Positions 60,734-64,000 of a stretch of DNA of 64,000 bases are shown one piece after another. A model generated the notes under the pieces. The model saw nothing but the letters and a program-made list of their open reading frames with translations, had not been told where the DNA came from and searched no databases. Source of the DNA: Noviherbaspirillum malthae (GTDB lineage Bacteria; Pseudomonadota; Gammaproteobacteria; Burkholderiales; Burkholderiaceae_D); the NCBI RefSeq assembly GCF_015352985.1, contig NZ_JACYXF010000014.1, positions 62,001-126,000 of the forward strand. Reading direction: 5' to 3'. The position numbers and the translations under genes are program-made. Every line of letters starts with the position of its first letter. Position 1 is the first letter of the stretch.

Positions 60734-62941
60734 ATGCACACTCCCCGGTTCAAGAAATCTTCCGTCAGCCTGGCTGTCACGCTTGCCTTCTGCGGCACTG
60801 CAGGAACCTCCGGCATTGCGCTGGCACAGGCAGCCGCCGAACCAGGCGCCGGCGACACGGTACTCCCCACGGTGCAAGTCAAGGCTTCTGCCGATGCGTC
60901 ATCCGGCGGCTTGCCCGCCGAATACGCCGGCGGCCAAGTCGCCCGGGGCGGCCGGCTCGGCCTGCTGGGCAATGTCGACAACATGGATTCGCCCTTCAGC
61001 AGCACCAGCTACACGCAGGCATTGATCCAGGACCAGCAGGCGCGCAGTGTGGCCGATGTCCTGCAGAACGACCCCGGCGTGCGGGTGGCGCGCGGCTTCG
61101 GCAATTACCAGGAGCTGTATGTCATCCGCGGATTCCCGGTCAATTCCGACGACATGGCGTACAACGGCCTTTACGGCCTGCTGCCGCGGCAGTTCGTCGC
61201 CACGGAACTGCTGGAACGGGTCGAAGTGTTCCGCGGCGCGAACGCTTTTCTCAACGGCGCCGCGCCGGGAGACGGCGGCATCGGCGGCATGATCAACCTC
61301 GTGCCCAAGCGTGCGCCGAACGACCCGCTGACGCAGGCCACGGTCGGCATCGACACCGGCGGCCAGAAATATATCGCCGCCGACGCTGCCCGCCGCTTCG
61401 GCCCCGACGGAAGCACCGGCATACGGCTCAATGCCGCACACCGCCAGGGTGATACGGCGATCGACGACGAACGGCGCGGGCTCGACGTGCTGGCCATCGG
61501 ACTCGATCACCGCAACCGTGATTTCCGGCTCTCGGCGGATATCGGCTATCAGAATCACAAGCTGGACCGTGCGCGCCCGAGCGTCGATGTCGCCGACGGC
61601 GTGGCAGTACCATCGGCGCCGCGGGCATCGGCCAATTACACGCAGCCCTGGTCATATTCGGACGAACGCGATGTCTTCGGCACCGTGCGCGGAGAATTCG
61701 ATCTGTCCCAGGACATCACCGCTTGGGCAGCGGCCGGCGCAAGGCGCGGCAGGGAAAACAATTCCCTCGCCAATCCGGAAGTCATCAATGCCGCAGGCGA
61801 TACCCTCACCTACCGCTTCGACAATGCCCGCAAGGATACGGTCTACACCGGCGAAGTCGGCGTTCGCGCCAAACTGCGCACCGGTTCGATCGGGCATACG
61901 CTCAGCGCGAGTGCATCGGCATTCCGGGCCGAGTCGCGCAATGCCTATGCGCTGAGCACCTTCAACGGCATCGCCTCCAACCTGTACGCACCGATCGCCT
62001 CCCCTGCCCCGGCAGCAACCGCCGTTCTAGGCGGCGTGCTGTCCGATCCGCTGTTGACCCGCAAGACCGGACTGTCGAGCTTCGCACTGGCCGACACGCT
62101 GGCGCTGGCGGACGGCCGTTTGCTGGTCACGGTCGGTGCGCGCCGCCAGACCATCCGTGAAGACAGCTACGACTACACTACCGGTGCAGGCACGGCCAGC
62201 TACGACAAGAGTGCCGTGACGCCGATGGCGGGCGTGGTATTCAAGGCCACCAACAATCTTTCACTCTATGCAAACTACATCGAAGCGTTGACCATGGGGC
62301 CTGTCGCCGGCGGTACCGCCAGCAATGTCGGCCAGGTGTTCGAACCCTACCGCTCGCGTCAAAAGGAGATCGGCGCGAAGTATGACGCCGGCAGCTACGG
62401 GATGAGCGCGGCGCTGTTCACCACCAGCCAGCCTTTGGGCCTGCTCAATTCGGCTACCAACCTGTTCGGCATCGACGGCGAGCAGAAGAACCGGGGCCTG
62501 GAACTTTCCGTGTACGGCATGCCGGTCCGGGGCCTTCGCGTGCTCGGCGGCGTGACGCTGCTCGATGCCAAGCAGGAGCGTACCGTGCTCGGCACCAACG
62601 ACGGCAATGACGCCATCGGCGTTCCCGACGTCCAGGCCAATCTTGGTGCGGAATGGAATGTGCCGGGCATCAGCGGCCTGGCGCTGAACGGCCGCGTCGT
62701 CTACACCGCATCGCAGTATGCCGATGCCGCCAATACCCGGAATGTACCGGCGTGGACGCGCTTCGATGCCGGCCTGCGTTACGTCACCATGCTGGGCAAG
62801 CAGGCGGTCACGCTGCGCGGCCAGATCGAAAACCTGGGCAACAAGCGTTACTGGGCATCTGCCGGCGGCTATCCAGGCGCGGGATACCTGGTACAAGGCG
62901 CGCCTCGTACGCTGGTTGTGTCGGCCTCTCTGGATTTCTAA
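60734..62941 (+). CDS. TonB-dependent siderophore receptor
   Basis: 735-residue outer-membrane receptor importing ferric siderophores with TonB-ExbBD energy. A signal peptide covers ~1-35. The plug (~70-200) contains NDPGVRVARGFGNYQELYVIRG and GANAFLNGAAPGDGGIGGMINLV. A 22-strand barrel follows, ending in VVSASLDF with a C-terminal Phe as required for outer-membrane assembly. There is no N-terminal signalling domain for an ECF sigma factor. The plug resembles FhuE/FoxA/PupB-type siderophore receptors; the ligand is not identifiable. The promoter carries a Fur box, and a terminator hairpin follows at 62959-62983. Confidence 0.92.
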   Translation: MHTPRFKKSSVSLAVTLAFCGTAGTSGIALAQAAAEPGAGDTVLPTVQVKASADASSGGLPAEYAGGQVARGGRLGLLGNVDNMDSPFSSTSYTQALIQDQQARSVADVLQNDPGVRVARGFGNYQELYVIRGFPVNSDDMAYNGLYGLLPRQFVATELLERVEVFRGANAFLNGAAPGDGGIGGMINLVPKRAPNDPLTQATVGIDTGGQKYIAADAARRFGPDGSTGIRLNAAHRQGDTAIDDERRGLDVLAIGLDHRNRDFRLSADIGYQNHKLDRARPSVDVADGVAVPSAPRASANYTQPWSYSDERDVFGTVRGEFDLSQDITAWAAAGARRGRENNSLANPEVINAAGDTLTYRFDNARKDTVYTGEVGVRAKLRTGSIGHTLSASASAFRAESRNAYALSTFNGIASNLYAPIASPAPAATAVLGGVLSDPLLTRKTGLSSFALADTLALADGRLLVTVGARRQTIREDSYDYTTGAGTASYDKSAVTPMAGVVFKATNNLSLYANYIEALTMGPVAGGTASNVGQVFEPYRSRQKEIGAKYDAGSYGMSAALFTTSQPLGLLNSATNLFGIDGEQKNRGLELSVYGMPVRGLRVLGGVTLLDAKQERTVLGTNDGNDAIGVPDVQANLGAEWNVPGISGLALNGRVVYTASQYADAANTRNVPAWTRFDAGLRYVTMLGKQAVTLRGQIENLGNKRYWASAGGYPGAGYLVQGAPRTLVVSASLDF

Positions 62942-62958
62942 GACATCGTCAACATAGA

Positions 62959-62983
62959 CGGCGGCCTCTTCTGCAGGCCGCCG
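62959..62983 (+). terminator. Terminator of the siderophore receptor gene
   Basis: CGGCGGCCT/AGGCCGCCG, a 9-bp perfect stem with a 7-nt loop, then ACATATTTTCC. It begins 18 bp after the stop codon. Confidence 0.75.
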
Positions 62984-63409
62984 ACATATTTTCCGGCGTT
63001 CGAAATGTCGAAATGGCTGCGATCGACGCCGTCCTCGTTCCCCCTCCGGTAACGCATCTGCTGCTCACGTTCGCGTGATCAGCAACGAAGAGCCATGCGA
63101 TCACGCGGTCACACAGCCTCGGCGCCTGGCCCGGTTCATTCCATTTTTAAGAAGACGACGCAATAAATACAGAGGATATTCCACTTAAAGTTTTCGTAAG
63201 GAAACTTTGCGAAACGTCATGTCGTTACATCCAGTAACAAATCTAATTAGGCTTGATTCGCCTCAAAAACTGCCTTTTCCAATGCGTAACACTGAGCTCA
63301 GGGTTATCCAGCAGGCAACTGACTTCCAGCAAGAAATTTCTGCGCTTAGCCCTTCTCGCACCGTCATTCAATCTGCAAGGCTTTTCCAATTAATAAAAGG
63401 GAGCGCAAC
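62984..63409. other. Intergenic region before the pilin gene
   Basis: 426 bp with no supported gene. An inverted repeat AAAGTTT-N8-AAACTTT is at 63187-63208. The AT-rich stretch after it probably holds the pilin promoter and a long leader; the ribosome site AAAAGGGAGC is at its end. Confidence 0.5.
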
Positions 63410-63607
63410 ATGAATGCACTAATCAGGTTTCTGAAAGACGAAGAAGGCGCAGCAGCAGTCGAGTATGGTTTGCTGGCAGCTTTGATTGCCATGGTTGTGA
63501 TCGTTGGAGTACGTCTGCTGGGTACTAATATCTGCGGCGTATTTAATGGCATCGCTTTGGTAATAAAAGGCACTAACCAAACATATACGTGGACGCAGTG
63601 TTCCTGA
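63410..63607 (+). CDS. flp: Flp/Fap-type (type IVb) pilin
   Basis: 65-residue pilin precursor of the Tad pilus. A basic leader MNALIRFLKDEEG precedes AAAVEYGLLAALIAMVVIVG; cleavage after the Gly would leave the Flp motif with Glu5 and Tyr6. The hydrophobic helix extends to ~residue 38. Two Cys (NICGVF and the C-terminal QCS) could form a disulfide. AAAAGGGAGC precedes the ATG. A prepilin peptidase gene follows after 62 bp, the usual opening of a tad/cpa locus. Confidence 0.92.
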   Translation: MNALIRFLKDEEGAAAVEYGLLAALIAMVVIVGVRLLGTNICGVFNGIALVIKGTNQTYTWTQCS

Positions 63608-63669
63608 CGATGGCATGACCTGTCATCGCTAGCCTTCACTCATCCCATACGCAAGCAGGGAGCTCGCCC

Positions 63670-64000
63670 ATGGCATCGCCCAGTCCCCAACTCATCGCTT
63701 CAGGTGTGCTGTTACTGATGTGCAGTCTGCTCGTGGCTGCCACCTGGAGCGACCTTCGGCATCGGCGCATTCCAAATGTGCTGGTGTTCGCCGGCACGGC
63801 ATGCGCGCTTCTGTTGCAGAGCGCGCTGCCGCAGGGGAATGGCTTCGCCAGCATGCTGCCCGGAGCCCTCGGTTTGTCGGCCGCATTGAAGGGAATGGGA
63901 CTTGCCCTGCTGCTTCTGCTTCCGATGTATGCAATGGGTGCGCTGGGAGCAGGCGATGTCAAGCTGATGGCAATGGTCGGTGCCTTCCTTGGAGCCGAGA
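63670..64000 (+). CDS. cpaA: Prepilin peptidase (CpaA/TadV type), cut by the right edge
   Basis: The first 110 codons of an A24 aspartic prepilin peptidase, which removes the leader from Flp pilin. Visible parts are a first helix, the catalytic-Asp segment TWSDLRHRRIPNVLVF (~residues 25-40) and the second catalytic segment GAGDVKLMAMVGAFLG (~92-107), matching the GxGD motif. CAGGGAG precedes the ATG. The rest of the gene, and presumably cpaB, cpaC and the tad genes, continue beyond the window. Confidence 0.88.
   Translation, partial: MASPSPQLIASGVLLLMCSLLVAATWSDLRHRRIPNVLVFAGTACALLLQSALPQGNGFASMLPGALGLSAALKGMGLALLLLLPMYAMGALGAGDVKLMAMVGAFLGAE

Noticed and set aside
1-64000. tRNA, rRNA, CRISPR, insertion sequences or prophage
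   Set aside because: Looked for repeats with regular spacers, cloverleaf segments, transposase motifs and terminal inverted repeats; none was convincing by eye.

Overview
The window looks like chromosome of a Burkholderiales betaproteobacterium, probably in or near Oxalobacteraceae (Herbaspirillum/Noviherbaspirillum/Massilia-like). This rests on two tripartite-tricarboxylate (Bug/TctC) binding proteins, families I recall as typical of that order (DUF2863, DUF4148, DUF2917, paired DUF5985), a high-GC codon style, and an RpfF/RpfR pair of the Burkholderia type. No rRNA, tRNA, CRISPR array, insertion sequence or prophage was seen. The taxonomic call comes from protein resemblance alone, without a database search.

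Layout. 1-3.2 kb: the end of a LuxR-type regulator, then an SCO1-like copper chaperone and a large multicopper oxidase with FNR/DNR-like sites upstream. 3.9-6.3 kb: an exported short-chain PHA depolymerase and a membrane diguanylate cyclase. 6.4-14.8 kb: a catabolic island of CoA-transferase, enoyl-CoA hydratase, Bug binding protein and class V aminotransferase, divergent from a GntR/FCD regulator and a fused FAD/Fe-S D-2-hydroxyacid dehydrogenase. 15.5-24.8 kb: a complete MdtABC-type RND pump with its own outer-membrane channel, the genes overlapping or nearly touching. 24.9-32.6 kb: a ParB-like protein and a Fic enzyme flanking a REP-like element, a four-PAS hybrid histidine kinase, and a GlxA-type regulator divergent from a methyltransferase.

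33.4-37.4 kb is a probable diffusible-signal-factor (DSF) locus: a fatty acid desaturase and an RpfF-like DSF synthase in one operon, meeting tail to tail with an RpfR-like PAS-GGDEF-EAL receptor. 38-45 kb holds a stand-alone radical SAM protein, a DUF2917 protein, an MFS transporter with a LysR regulator, a DUF2863 protein and a D,D-carboxypeptidase. 45.9-51.4 kb is a stress/envelope stretch: a receiver-only response regulator, a small-protein operon, MscS, trehalose-phosphatase, a winged-helix/DUF5985 operon and a secreted protein. Two divergent promoters here carry the same PmrA/QseB-like box at the same distance from the -10.

51.4-57.2 kb is a second catabolic operon under an IclR regulator with paired operator-like palindromes: Bug protein, acyl-CoA synthetase, citryl-CoA lyase-like protein and two SDR dehydrogenases. 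57.5-64 kb contains a CHRD protein, a DedA protein, a Fur-boxed TonB-dependent siderophore receptor divergent from a PepSY reductase-like operon, and the start of a Flp/Tad pilus locus cut by the right edge.

The least conventional items are the desaturase-RpfF-RpfR signalling locus, the IclR/citryl-CoA lyase operon of unknown substrate, the twin PmrA-like promoters, the orphan radical SAM protein and the insertion in MdtC.
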